A stretch of DNA of 64,000 nt from Planctomycetota bacterium. GTDB taxonomy: Bacteria > Planctomycetota > Phycisphaerae > Phycisphaerales > Phycisphaeraceae. The notes beneath the pieces were generated by a model. The model worked only from the letters and a program-made list of their open reading frames with translations. It ran no database searches and was not told the origin of the DNA. Both the position numbers and the translations under genes were made by a program. Location: NCBI GenBank assembly GCA_016350165.1, contig CP066225.1, positions 2,976,001-3,040,000 of the forward strand. The letters are read 5' to 3'. Shown here piece after piece: positions 35,507 through 43,031 of this stretch; position 1 is the stretch's first letter, and the number at the start of each line of letters is the position of its first letter.

Positions 35507-36289
35507 ATGATGGCTAATCAACGGATAGATGATGGTTTGGTTGAAGTGATAAAGGGGTGTGAGAGATTGGTTGTGCTTACGGGGGCTGGGGTTAGTGCGG
35601 GGAGTGGAGTGCCTACGTTTAGGGATGCACTTGAGGGGTTGTGGGCGAAATATGATCCGATGGAATTGGCGACGCCTGAGGCTTTTGGGCGGGATGCAAA
35701 GTTGGTGAGTGAGTGGTATGACATGAGAAGGTTGAAGGTGCTGGGGTGTGAGCCGAATGAGGGGCATGGGGCGATTGTGGGGATGGAGAAATTGATGAAG
35801 GAAAGAGGTGGGATGTTTAAGTTGCTGACGCAGAATGTTGATCGGTTGCATCAAAGGGCGGGCAGTGAGGATGTGGTTGAGTTGCATGGAAGTTTGTTGG
35901 TGTGGCGAGATGTTGAGAATGGTGAGGAGGTTTTGTGTGATGGAAAGGAGAAGTTGCCGAGCTATCCGTGGGTTAGAGATGGTGATGAGAGGGATGGGAG
36001 ATTGATGAGGCCTGGCGTTGTTTGGTTTGGTGAGATGTTGCCTGAGTGGGCGGTGATGGAAGCGAATGAAGCGGTGAGTGAGTTGGGTGAGAAAGATGTA
36101 TTTATGAGTGTTGGAACGAGCGGGGTTGTGTATCCGGCGGCGGGTTATGTGGATGAGGCGAGGTGTAAGGGTGCGGTGACGGTGGAGGTGAATTTGGAGA
36201 GGACGCCAATTAGTGATTTTGTTGATAGGTGTTTGCTTGGGAAGAGCGAAGAGATTTTGGTTGAGTTGTTGGAGAGGGTGAAGGGATGA
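35507..36289 (+). CDS. Sirtuin-family NAD-dependent deacylase without zinc-binding cysteines
   Basis: This Sir2-type enzyme removes acyl groups from lysine using NAD. The Rossmann and catalytic motifs are intact: LTGAGVSAGSGVPTFRD, TQNVDRLHQRAGS (NAD contacts), LHGSL (catalytic His) and PGVVWFGEMLP. WYDMRR matches the Tyr-x-x-Arg pair that marks class III sirtuins (desuccinylase/demalonylase, as in E. coli CobB). The small zinc module between HGSL and the VVWFGE motif keeps only one Cys (in EVLCDG) instead of four. Start: tandem ATGs at 35507 and 35510, neither with a good Shine-Dalgarno sequence; an upstream TTG at 35498 is less likely. At about 260 residues the length is normal. Confidence 0.88.
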   Translation: MMANQRIDDGLVEVIKGCERLVVLTGAGVSAGSGVPTFRDALEGLWAKYDPMELATPEAFGRDAKLVSEWYDMRRLKVLGCEPNEGHGAIVGMEKLMKERGGMFKLLTQNVDRLHQRAGSEDVVELHGSLLVWRDVENGEEVLCDGKEKLPSYPWVRDGDERDGRLMRPGVVWFGEMLPEWAVMEANEAVSELGEKDVFMSVGTSGVVYPAAGYVDEARCKGAVTVEVNLERTPISDFVDRCLLGKSEEILVELLERVKG

Positions 36290-36304
36290 TGGGTGGGTGT
36301 TGGT

Positions 36305-36499
36305 TTATTCTTGTATTTTCTTGAATATGCCGGCTTTGATGCTGCAGATGACGGCAATTATGCCTATTGCCAATGATGTTGGTAAAACAATGGTTGACCA
36401 ATCTGTGTCAAGGTATTCACCGCTTGTGAGGATGATGCCGAGTATGAAGATTGTGAAAAAGATTCTATATGCGTATATATACTTTTTATGCTTTGACAT
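36305..36499 (-). CDS. Small membrane protein with two TM segments, function unknown
   Basis: The 64-residue product from ATG 36499 starts MSKHKKYIYAYR and has two hydrophobic helices (about 10-27 and 34-55) followed by a basic tail. It starts 20 bases after the stop of the TPR gene on the same strand, so it may be cotranscribed with it. The ribosome-binding site is weak, and an overlapping + strand frame exists. The hydrophobicity pattern and basic ends favour the minus-strand reading. Confidence 0.5.
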   Translation of the reverse strand: MSKHKKYIYAYRIFFTIFILGIILTSGEYLDTDWSTIVLPTSLAIGIIAVICSIKAGIFKKIQE

Positions 36500-36518
36500 G
36501 GTGTGCACATTTTAGAAA

Positions 36519-38162
36519 TTAATTGTTGATGATGTATTGGAGTTCTTCTTTGTATTGTTTGACAGTTGGGTGGTTGGAGCCGAAGAGTTTTTGTGCGATT
36601 TTGATGACTTGTTTCATGTCTTTAACAGCGTCTGTTTTGTTGGCTTGTCTTGCGTGGACGACGGAGCGGTAGTAGAGGGCGCTTAAGGTGATGGCTTGTG
36701 CTTCTTGGGTGCGAGGCATTTTTGATTTGATGATCTGGTCGAGAATTGGTTTGGATTTTGAGATTTGGCCGTCGAGGACGAGGATGCCGCCGATGTCGTA
36801 GAGGCATTGGTTGTAGGTTGTGGAGTTGATGCCATGTGTTTTTTCGTAGATGTTCGCGGCTTGTTTTAAGTATTCGACTGCATTTTTGGGTTCACCTTGT
36901 TGGTGATAGAGTGTGCCGAATTTTTTGAGTGTTGTTGCGACGTATTGATGTTCATCGCCGAGTGTTGCTTTGTAGATGCTGAGTGAACGTTCGAGGAGTT
37001 CGAGTGCTTTGTCGTATTTTTTTTGTGTGGTGTAGATTTCTGCGATGCTTGAGATGTTTGCAGCGACGTTGATGTGGTCTTTGCCATGGATTTTTTCGTC
37101 GATGGCGAGTGAGCGTTTTTGGAATTTGATTGCGAGGTCGAGTTTATCGAGTTCACGATAGGTTGCAGCGAGGTTGAAGAGTGAGGATGAAAGATTGGGG
37201 TGATCTTTTTCGTAGATATTTTCGAGGATTGCGAGGGCTTGCTTGTTGTGTTTTAGAGCGAGGTCGAATTTATCGGTACAGCGGTAGAGAAGGCCGAGGT
37301 TGTTAAGGATGTCGGCGTAGTCTTCGTGGTCTACGCCGAAGTGTTTTTTGGCGATACGTTCTACTTGCTTAAGGAGTGATTCAGCTTTTCTGTAGTTTGC
37401 GTGAACGATGTAGTGTCTGGCGAAGTCGTTGAGGATGTAGATTGTTTCGTTGCTGTGGACGCCATTGGTGCGTTTGGAGATGGCGAGAGCTTTGGTGTAG
37501 TGGCGGATGGCTTTGGGTGAATCGCCTTTCCGGTTGTAGAGTAATGCGAGGTTCAGATGTGATTGGCAAATATCTTCGTGGTTTTGATCGAGAACTTTTT
37601 GGCGGATTTCGAGTGCCTGGAGGTGGAGTGGTTCAGCTTTGTCGAATTGGTCATTGTCGTAGTAGAAATCGGCGAAATCGGCAATGGCTTGGGCGGTGAT
37701 TTCGTGTTCGCGTGGAAGGTGTTCTTTGCAGATTTGGTTTGCTACTTTGTAGTTGAGTTCTGAATCTTCGTAGTTGCCGAGGTCTTGAAGGCATGCGGCG
37801 AGGCCGAGGTGTGCGAGGATGAGATTTTCGTTGTCGGCTGAGTCTGAATTTTGATATGTGGTGAGGATGTCGGAGTAGATTGGTTTTGCGAGTTCGCTTT
37901 GGTCTGCTTCGTAGTAGATTTGCCCGAGGAGGAATTTTGCATCGATGGTGTTGATATCGGTGAGCCCATGCTTTTGGGTTGCGAGTTCGACGGCTTGCTT
38001 GGCGAGCTTGATCGCTTGGTCGTAGTTTTCTTTGTCGGCGTGCTCAAGAGCTTGGTCGGACAGGTCTTTGAATGATGTTTTGGCGATGATGCTGTGGGTG
38101 GGGGCGGTGAGTGAGAGAAGAGCGATAAGGATCGCGATGGAAAGGGTTATCGATCGATGCAT
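36519..38162 (-). CDS. Exported tetratricopeptide-repeat protein (kinesin-light-chain-like TPR)
   Basis: The 547-residue protein has a signal peptide (1-27) and about ten consecutive TPR units of the longer, 42-residue TPR_12 type: for example SLFNLAATYRELDKLDLAIKF, DILNNLGLLYRCTDKFDLALK. Each helix pair ends in a typical YEKDHPN / HGKDHIN / LGDEHQY-type loop. Such proteins are protein-interaction scaffolds, here on the periplasmic side. No catalytic domain is present. The last 100 residues drift from the repeat and cap the array. A partner cannot be named from context. A 64-residue membrane protein may be encoded downstream in the same unit. Confidence 0.88.
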   Translation of the reverse strand: MHRSITLSIAILIALLSLTAPTHSIIAKTSFKDLSDQALEHADKENYDQAIKLAKQAVELATQKHGLTDINTIDAKFLLGQIYYEADQSELAKPIYSDILTTYQNSDSADNENLILAHLGLAACLQDLGNYEDSELNYKVANQICKEHLPREHEITAQAIADFADFYYDNDQFDKAEPLHLQALEIRQKVLDQNHEDICQSHLNLALLYNRKGDSPKAIRHYTKALAISKRTNGVHSNETIYILNDFARHYIVHANYRKAESLLKQVERIAKKHFGVDHEDYADILNNLGLLYRCTDKFDLALKHNKQALAILENIYEKDHPNLSSSLFNLAATYRELDKLDLAIKFQKRSLAIDEKIHGKDHINVAANISSIAEIYTTQKKYDKALELLERSLSIYKATLGDEHQYVATTLKKFGTLYHQQGEPKNAVEYLKQAANIYEKTHGINSTTYNQCLYDIGGILVLDGQISKSKPILDQIIKSKMPRTQEAQAITLSALYYRSVVHARQANKTDAVKDMKQVIKIAQKLFGSNHPTVKQYKEELQYIINN

Positions 38163-38339
38163 GATGTTGCTCCTCGGATGGAGATGGTTTGTTTTGCAGA
38201 TTGGAGGTTAGCAAAAATGATGCGGATAGGCGAGGGGGAAATGGTGTTGTGGTATGAAGGGTAAAAGAAAGTGATTGAGGTTGAAGAAGTGGACGAGTAA
38301 GTTGGGGATTGTTTGGGTATTAACCGGGAGTGTCATGAG

Positions 38340-40045
38340 ATGGCGAATGATGTGAAGACGAAGGCGATTGAGGCGAGTGAAGTTTTTTTGCCGAGCGGGG
38401 AAGGGGTGAGTGGGGTGCGGTGGGATAAGGTGATGATGGTGAATGATGTTGAGGGTGGGATGAAGGGGGTTTGGATTGGGAATCGTGAGGCGGTGGATGT
38501 GTGGGGGGTGATTGTTTTTTACTGGCCTGAATGGTTTTCGGTTGTGGCGGTGTTGTTGTGTGCTGTGATGCTTGTTTGGTGGTGGCGAAGAAGGAAGTTG
38601 CGAGAGGTGAAGGCGGGGGAGGCGTATTGCAGGAAGTGTGGGTATTGGAGGGTGTTGTGTGTCCTGAGTGTGGTGCGGGGAATGTGATGGAAGGGCGGCG
38701 GAATTATCGTGTGAGGAAATGGGGCGGGCCTGGGACGAAGTTGGAGCGAGTGTGGCAAGGTGCTGCGGTGATGGCGCTGCTGTGCGGTGTGATGGTGGTG
38801 GGGTTAGTTGGCGCGGAATGGTTGGCGTTGCGGAGTAAAGGGTATCAGAGTTCTGAGTATGGGGATTGGAGCTGGGTGAGAGCGCATTACTGGGAAAAGA
38901 TTGGTATGAATGGTTGGATGGTTTGGGAATCGCGGTGGCTATTTGATCAGTTTGCGGATCAGATTACTGACTGGCGAAATGGTGATGGCAGAAGTGAATG
39001 GGGGAAGTATTGGTCGAGGTCGTTTGCGTTTACGTTTGTGTCAGCGAGGCAAGAGGTGGTGTGTGAGATTGATTTTGAAAGTGGTGAGCAGACGACGCGG
39101 ATTTATAGTGACAAGGCGGGGCGTAGTGCGGCGAAGTATGGGACTGGGGATTTGGGGTGGATGTCGGCGTTGGGTGATGAGGAGGTGACGGGGGTTGTTT
39201 ACGATGTTGGATTTTTGGGTGAAGCGGCAGCCCGTCATAAAGAGTTTTATGAACAGCTAAAGGATGAGGGCGGGCAGGCTGACTCGTTGTGGGGGAGTGA
39301 GATGTTGGTGGGGGATGTGTTGATGGCGATGGTGATGAAGCGGTGCTTGTATGTGGGTTGGTTGGGGGATGATGGGGGAGATGGGAGTGGGGGGATGAGG
39401 CATGTTGAGTTGCATGGTGGTGATGATCCTTTGATAACAGGGTTTGAAAGAATTGCGAAGAAAGAGGAATGTGTGGCGGTGGATGGGCGGGTTTATATGT
39501 TTGGTCAGATGATGAGTACGCCTGTGATGGGGAATGAGTTGGAGATTTATGTTGCGGGTTGTTTGGATTCGAAAGAAAAGCGGCTGCTGGTGCGCATTGA
39601 AGAGGCAGGAGATTTTAATGGGGATGTGATTGGGTTCGATGGGTATGAAGGATTGGCGGGTTTTGATTTGAAGAAAAGGCGATGGGTGGGGAGTGATGGA
39701 CACTTGCTTGTGAATGATCGTGAGCGGTTGCGTCTTGGCAGGGAGGAAAGGATTAAATCTAAGGGGAGTGTGCTGGAAGGATTGTTGCGAAGTGAAGCGC
39801 ATGAGTATCAGATGCGCGTCAACATGAATTCGTTTTCTATGATGAGTGGAGGGAAGGCGAAGTTTTTGATGAATTATGAATTGGTTCGGTTGGGGGATGA
39901 AGAGAAACGCTGGACAATGAAGAGTGGTGGAGGTGTTTTTGAGCGGTTTTATATTGATGAGAAGGGGGAGCGATTGTTTGCGGCGAATGATACAGATGTG
40001 TTTATGTTTGAGCTTGAAGGGTTGGGGGAGGTTGCTCAGGAGTAG
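38340..40045 (+). pseudogene. Frameshifted zinc-ribbon membrane protein gene (paralogue in layout of the 19512-21542 product)
   Basis: Two overlapping frames make one gene. Frame 1 (ATG 38340, with GGGAG upstream, to the stop at 38687) has a soluble start, a TM segment (WPEWFSVVAVLLCAVMLVWW) and the first half of a zinc ribbon, YCRKCGY. Frame 2 (open to 40045) has the second half, VVCPECG (Cys codons at 38660 and 38669), then a TM segment and about 400 residues of extracytoplasmic domain. The ribbon is joined if one base is added near 38645, giving CRKCGY then LEGVVCPECG. Layout TM-ribbon-TM-large domain matches the 19512-21542 protein. It is either a genuine disrupted gene, a sequence error, or, less likely, a programmed frameshift. 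Codon use downstream of the shift still looks like coding sequence, so any inactivation is recent. Confidence 0.7.
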
Positions 40046-40386
40046 GGGAAGGTAAGAAAAATTGGGGATTGTGTTGGTTCGTTGAGGTGATTATCGGGGG
40101 GGATTACGGACTTGAGGGGTCCGGTTAAAAAAGTTGTGTTGGAAAGGCAGGGGAGGAGGATTTTGTCGGCGATGCGGAGGGGGAGGGGGGTGTTAGAAAT
40201 ATATGAAAGAAAAAGAAAGGTGGGTGGTTGATGCTGCGCGCAGGGGTGTCGATGTGATATGGGCAAGGGGAAATAAGTGGGATATGGGGAAAGGGATTTG
40301 GATTGATGTTCGTGTTGTACGGCTGATGGAAATAGTCGTGCGATACGGGAAAAATGGGAAAAGTTTGAGGCGGTAAGGAGAAAGTT
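40046..40386. other. 340-base G-rich spacer
   Basis: No gene is supported. AAGGAGAAAG just before 40387 is the ribosome-binding site of the next gene. Confidence 0.5.
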
Positions 40387-40887
40387 ATGTCGACTAGGCC
40401 AATTCGTATCGGTGAGATTTTGGTAGAGCAGGGCGTGCTGAGTGAACAGCAGGTGTTTGAAATTGTTCAAGAGCAGAAGCGCGTGAAGCGGCCGTTCGGG
40501 GTGCTGGCAGAACAGATGTTTGATGTTACGCTTGAGTCGATTGAGAATGCTTGGGTAGAGCAGTATCACCGAACGACGGGTACGTTGGATTTGAATGACG
40601 TTGAGATTGATGAAGAAGCTTTGAGGATGTTGAATCGTCGTCAGGCTTGGCAGTTTGAGATGATGCCGATCCGTCAGGAAGAGACGGGTGAAGTGTTGAT
40701 TGCTGCATCAAGAAGAAGGTTAGCAAGAGCGGTGACGTTTGCGACGCTGAAGTTTGATCGTGTGACGTTCTTCAGAGTGGCAGAGAGTGAACAGTTGAGA
40801 TCATTTTTGCGGAAGCATTATCCGATGCCTGAAGTTTCTGACGAATTGTTAGAAAAGGTTAAAGCGATGACGTCCGATCACGGATAA
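40387..40887 (+). CDS. Stand-alone MshEN/GspE N-terminal domain protein
   Basis: The 166-residue protein has AAGGAG about 8 bases upstream. It matches the N-terminal domain of type II secretion and type IV pilus ATPases (GspE/PilB/MshE): RIGEILVEQGVLSEQQVFEIVQEQ, FGVLAEQMFDVTLESIENAW, YHRTTGTLDLNDVEIDEEALRMLNR and QEETGEVLIAASR. No Walker motifs follow, so the ATPase part is absent. In MshE this domain binds cyclic di-GMP through two 24-residue motifs beginning RxGxxL. The first motif is recognisable here, the second only partly. It could be a c-di-GMP receptor or adaptor acting on pili or secretion. It is monocistronic. Confidence 0.78.
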   Translation: MSTRPIRIGEILVEQGVLSEQQVFEIVQEQKRVKRPFGVLAEQMFDVTLESIENAWVEQYHRTTGTLDLNDVEIDEEALRMLNRRQAWQFEMMPIRQEETGEVLIAASRRRLARAVTFATLKFDRVTFFRVAESEQLRSFLRKHYPMPEVSDELLEKVKAMTSDHG

Positions 40888-41644
40888 AGAATGTACAGTC
40901 GTTTAAAGCGATTAAGAAATGACTTCCTTGCTGAAGTGTTTTGATCGATCGCTGTATTGATGCATAATCGTTGATTAGACGAGTGACTGCTTGAAAACAA
41001 GTTTGTTGCTGATGCAGGGTTTTATTCGGGAAGCATCATAGACATGCAATGTGTCTTCGTTAGCTAAGAGGCTGACATAGGGGAGGGCACGACGACTGAG
41101 TTAGGGAACAATTGAATAAGCATTATTGCTGACTGTTTTCGTGTGCTTGAATGAATGACGATTACGTTGTTTATATTTGCAGGCGGCGGTGAGTGAGCCT
41201 GTGTTGGCATCGCATTGATTTGGAGATCAATGTGTAGGCGATCAGCTATGCGGTTGCCCGGCATGGCGGATGAAGAAAGATTGGGCGGGGATATGGTGCG
41301 TGGGGATGTGAAGGGGGAGGAGGGATATGGGGAGGATATCTCAATGGGTGAAGGGATGCAGGGGAGGATGATTGGGGGAGGATGATCAGGAGTGGGATTT
41401 TGGGAGTGGGATATTGGCGGGCGGATGAGTGCGTATTTGTCATTGGCTATGCTGGATGGTTTGATGACGGTAAGCAAAGGGGCGTTGGGGAGAAGGGCCT
41501 TGTGAAAAATGCTGGTTTTGCAAGGTATTTAAGAAGCCGTCTTGGAAGAGACGGTTTCTTAAGGGCGAAAAAGTGGAAGTGATGGAAAAGTAATCGTGGG
41601 GTATGCGGTGTTTAAAAGAGAATGGTTAACAGAAATTTGATATG
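40888..41644. other. Gene-poor 760-base spacer with an orphan hairpin
   Basis: Open frames here lack start-site support. A degenerate feo-type palindrome (two mismatches) lies at 40964-40978, and a long hairpin lies at 41529-41562. The centre (41260-41400) is very G-rich. Confidence 0.45.
41529..41562. repeat. Orphan 14-bp hairpin
   Basis: Arms 41529-41542 and 41549-41562 pair throughout, with one G-U pair and a 6-base loop. No T-tract of terminator type follows and no gene ends nearby, so it may belong to an untranslated RNA or a binding site. Confidence 0.4.
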
Positions 41645-41670
41645 AAAAAAGCCCGCTGTTGAGCGGGCTT
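41645..41670 (-). terminator. Rho-independent terminator of the BI-1/YccA gene
   Basis: A 9-bp stem (AAGCCCGCT with AGCGGGCTT) with a 4-base loop runs into a T6 tract on the minus strand, 24 bases past the stop. Confidence 0.82.
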
Positions 41671-41693
41671 GTTGTTTTTGATGTGTGTTTGGT

Positions 41694-42455
41694 TTAGCGG
41701 TTGCGCAATTTTGAGAGTAGGCGGAGGATTTCGATGTAGAGCCAAACGATGGTGACGAGGAGTGCGAATGCTCCGTACCATTCCATGTATTTCGGTGAGT
41801 TTGTTTTTGAGCCAACGTCGATCATGTGGAAGTCGAGTACGAGGTTGAGAGAAGCGACGATGACGACGACGACTGAGAAGCCGATGGAGAGCAAGCTACC
41901 GTTGGATGAATCGAGGACAGCGATTTCGAGGCCGAAGATCCAACCAGCGACGATTGCGAAGAGGTAGAAGAGCATGATGCCAGCGGTTGCGGAGACAACG
42001 CCGATGATGAAGCCCTTGGTGACAGGGATGACACCTGTTGCGTAGAGAGCGAGCATCACGAAGAGGACGCCGAGTGTTGAGCCGACGGCTTGAACGACGA
42101 TGCCTGGGTATTGAATTTCGAACATAGCGGAGAGTGCACCGAGGAAGAGGCCTTCAAAGACGGCGTAGATTGGTGCGGTGATTGGTGAGGCTTGTTTGAA
42201 GAACATTGTAATGAGGAAGAGGATGAAGCCGCCGATGACGCCACCCCAGAGGTAAGGCATGATGGCGCCAATGTTACCTGCAGCAACAGCGTTGTATGTC
42301 ATCTTCCATGTGATTGCAGCTGCGGTTGTGAGGATGAGTAGAAGGATGCCAGTTTTGATGGCAGTGCCTTGGACGGTCATGGTGTTTGAAGATTCGTACA
42401 TATCCGCTGGCGAACGGAATGTTTCCTCTTTGAGAAGTGGGTTTGAATTAAACAT
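41694..42455 (-). CDS. Bax inhibitor-1/YccA-family membrane protein
   Basis: The 253-residue inner-membrane protein has seven hydrophobic helices after a short polar N-terminus (MFNSNPLLKEETF). GGGAG lies 8 bases upstream. Family features: YAVFEGLFLGALSAMFE, GIMLFYLFAIVAGWIFG, and near the C-terminus LNLVLDFHMIDVGSKTNSPKYMEWYGAFALLVTIVWLYIEILRLL, whose acidic residues form the pH- or Ca-sensing pair in studied BI-1 proteins. Bacterial members modulate proteases such as FtsH or leak calcium; the role here is not known. It is a single gene between terminators. Confidence 0.9.
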   Translation of the reverse strand: MFNSNPLLKEETFRSPADMYESSNTMTVQGTAIKTGILLLILTTAAAITWKMTYNAVAAGNIGAIMPYLWGGVIGGFILFLITMFFKQASPITAPIYAVFEGLFLGALSAMFEIQYPGIVVQAVGSTLGVLFVMLALYATGVIPVTKGFIIGVVSATAGIMLFYLFAIVAGWIFGLEIAVLDSSNGSLLSIGFSVVVVIVASLNLVLDFHMIDVGSKTNSPKYMEWYGAFALLVTIVWLYIEILRLLSKLRNR

Positions 42456-42604
42456 GGGTGGTCTCCCGGATGTTTTGGTTTTCGTTGTTTTTGGAACCTA
42501 TTGCTATACGAGGTGTCTATTTTAACGAATGAGGAGGAATGGTGGTAGCGTTGGCGTGTTAAAGATGGGTTTGATGGTCACGGAAGGGGGGATATGATGG
42601 AGAT

Positions 42605-43015
42605 ATGAGGTATTTATCGATCGATTTTGGTGATAAGCGGACTGGTGTTGCGATGGGTGATGATTTGTTGCGGATTGCGACGCCGTTGGATGTGGTGCGG
42701 ACGGGGAGTATGGTGGAAAGGGAGCGGCTGTTGATGAGGATTATTGAGGCTGAGGAGCCTGATGAGTTGGTGGTGGGCGTGCCTTTGGGGAAGGATGGTG
42801 AGGTGGGCGATGCTGCTAAAAAGATCATGGGGTATGGTGAGTCGATTGAGAAGAAGAGTGGTTTGAAGGTGCATTATGTTGATGAGCGGCTGACGAGTCA
42901 GGTTGCGAATGAGCAGATGGCGATGAGTGGGTTGACGCATAAACAGAAGAAGGCGCGTCGTGATGCGCTTGCGGCTGCGGCAATATTGAAAAGATTTTTG
43001 GATACGCTTGAGTAG
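42605..43015 (+). CDS. ruvX: Putative pre-16S rRNA nuclease YqgF/RuvX
   Basis: The 136-residue RNase H-fold protein trims the 5' end of 16S rRNA precursors (YqgF) and was earlier described as a Holliday-junction resolvase (RuvX). Motifs: YLSIDFGDKRTGVAMGD (first catalytic Asp), ELVVGVPLGKDG (middle acidic strand), VHYVDERLTS and KARRDALAAAAILKRFL (last Asp). GGAG is close to the ATG. It is convergent with the acidic repeat protein gene, with 16 bases between the stops. Confidence 0.93.
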   Translation: MRYLSIDFGDKRTGVAMGDDLLRIATPLDVVRTGSMVERERLLMRIIEAEEPDELVVGVPLGKDGEVGDAAKKIMGYGESIEKKSGLKVHYVDERLTSQVANEQMAMSGLTHKQKKARRDALAAAAILKRFLDTLE

Positions 43016-43031
43016 CGGTGGGGTGGGTCTA

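Noticed and set aside
41382-41582. 66-codon open frame in the 41-kb spacer
   Set aside because: It runs through the long hairpin at 41529-41562 and has no recognisable product or start signal.
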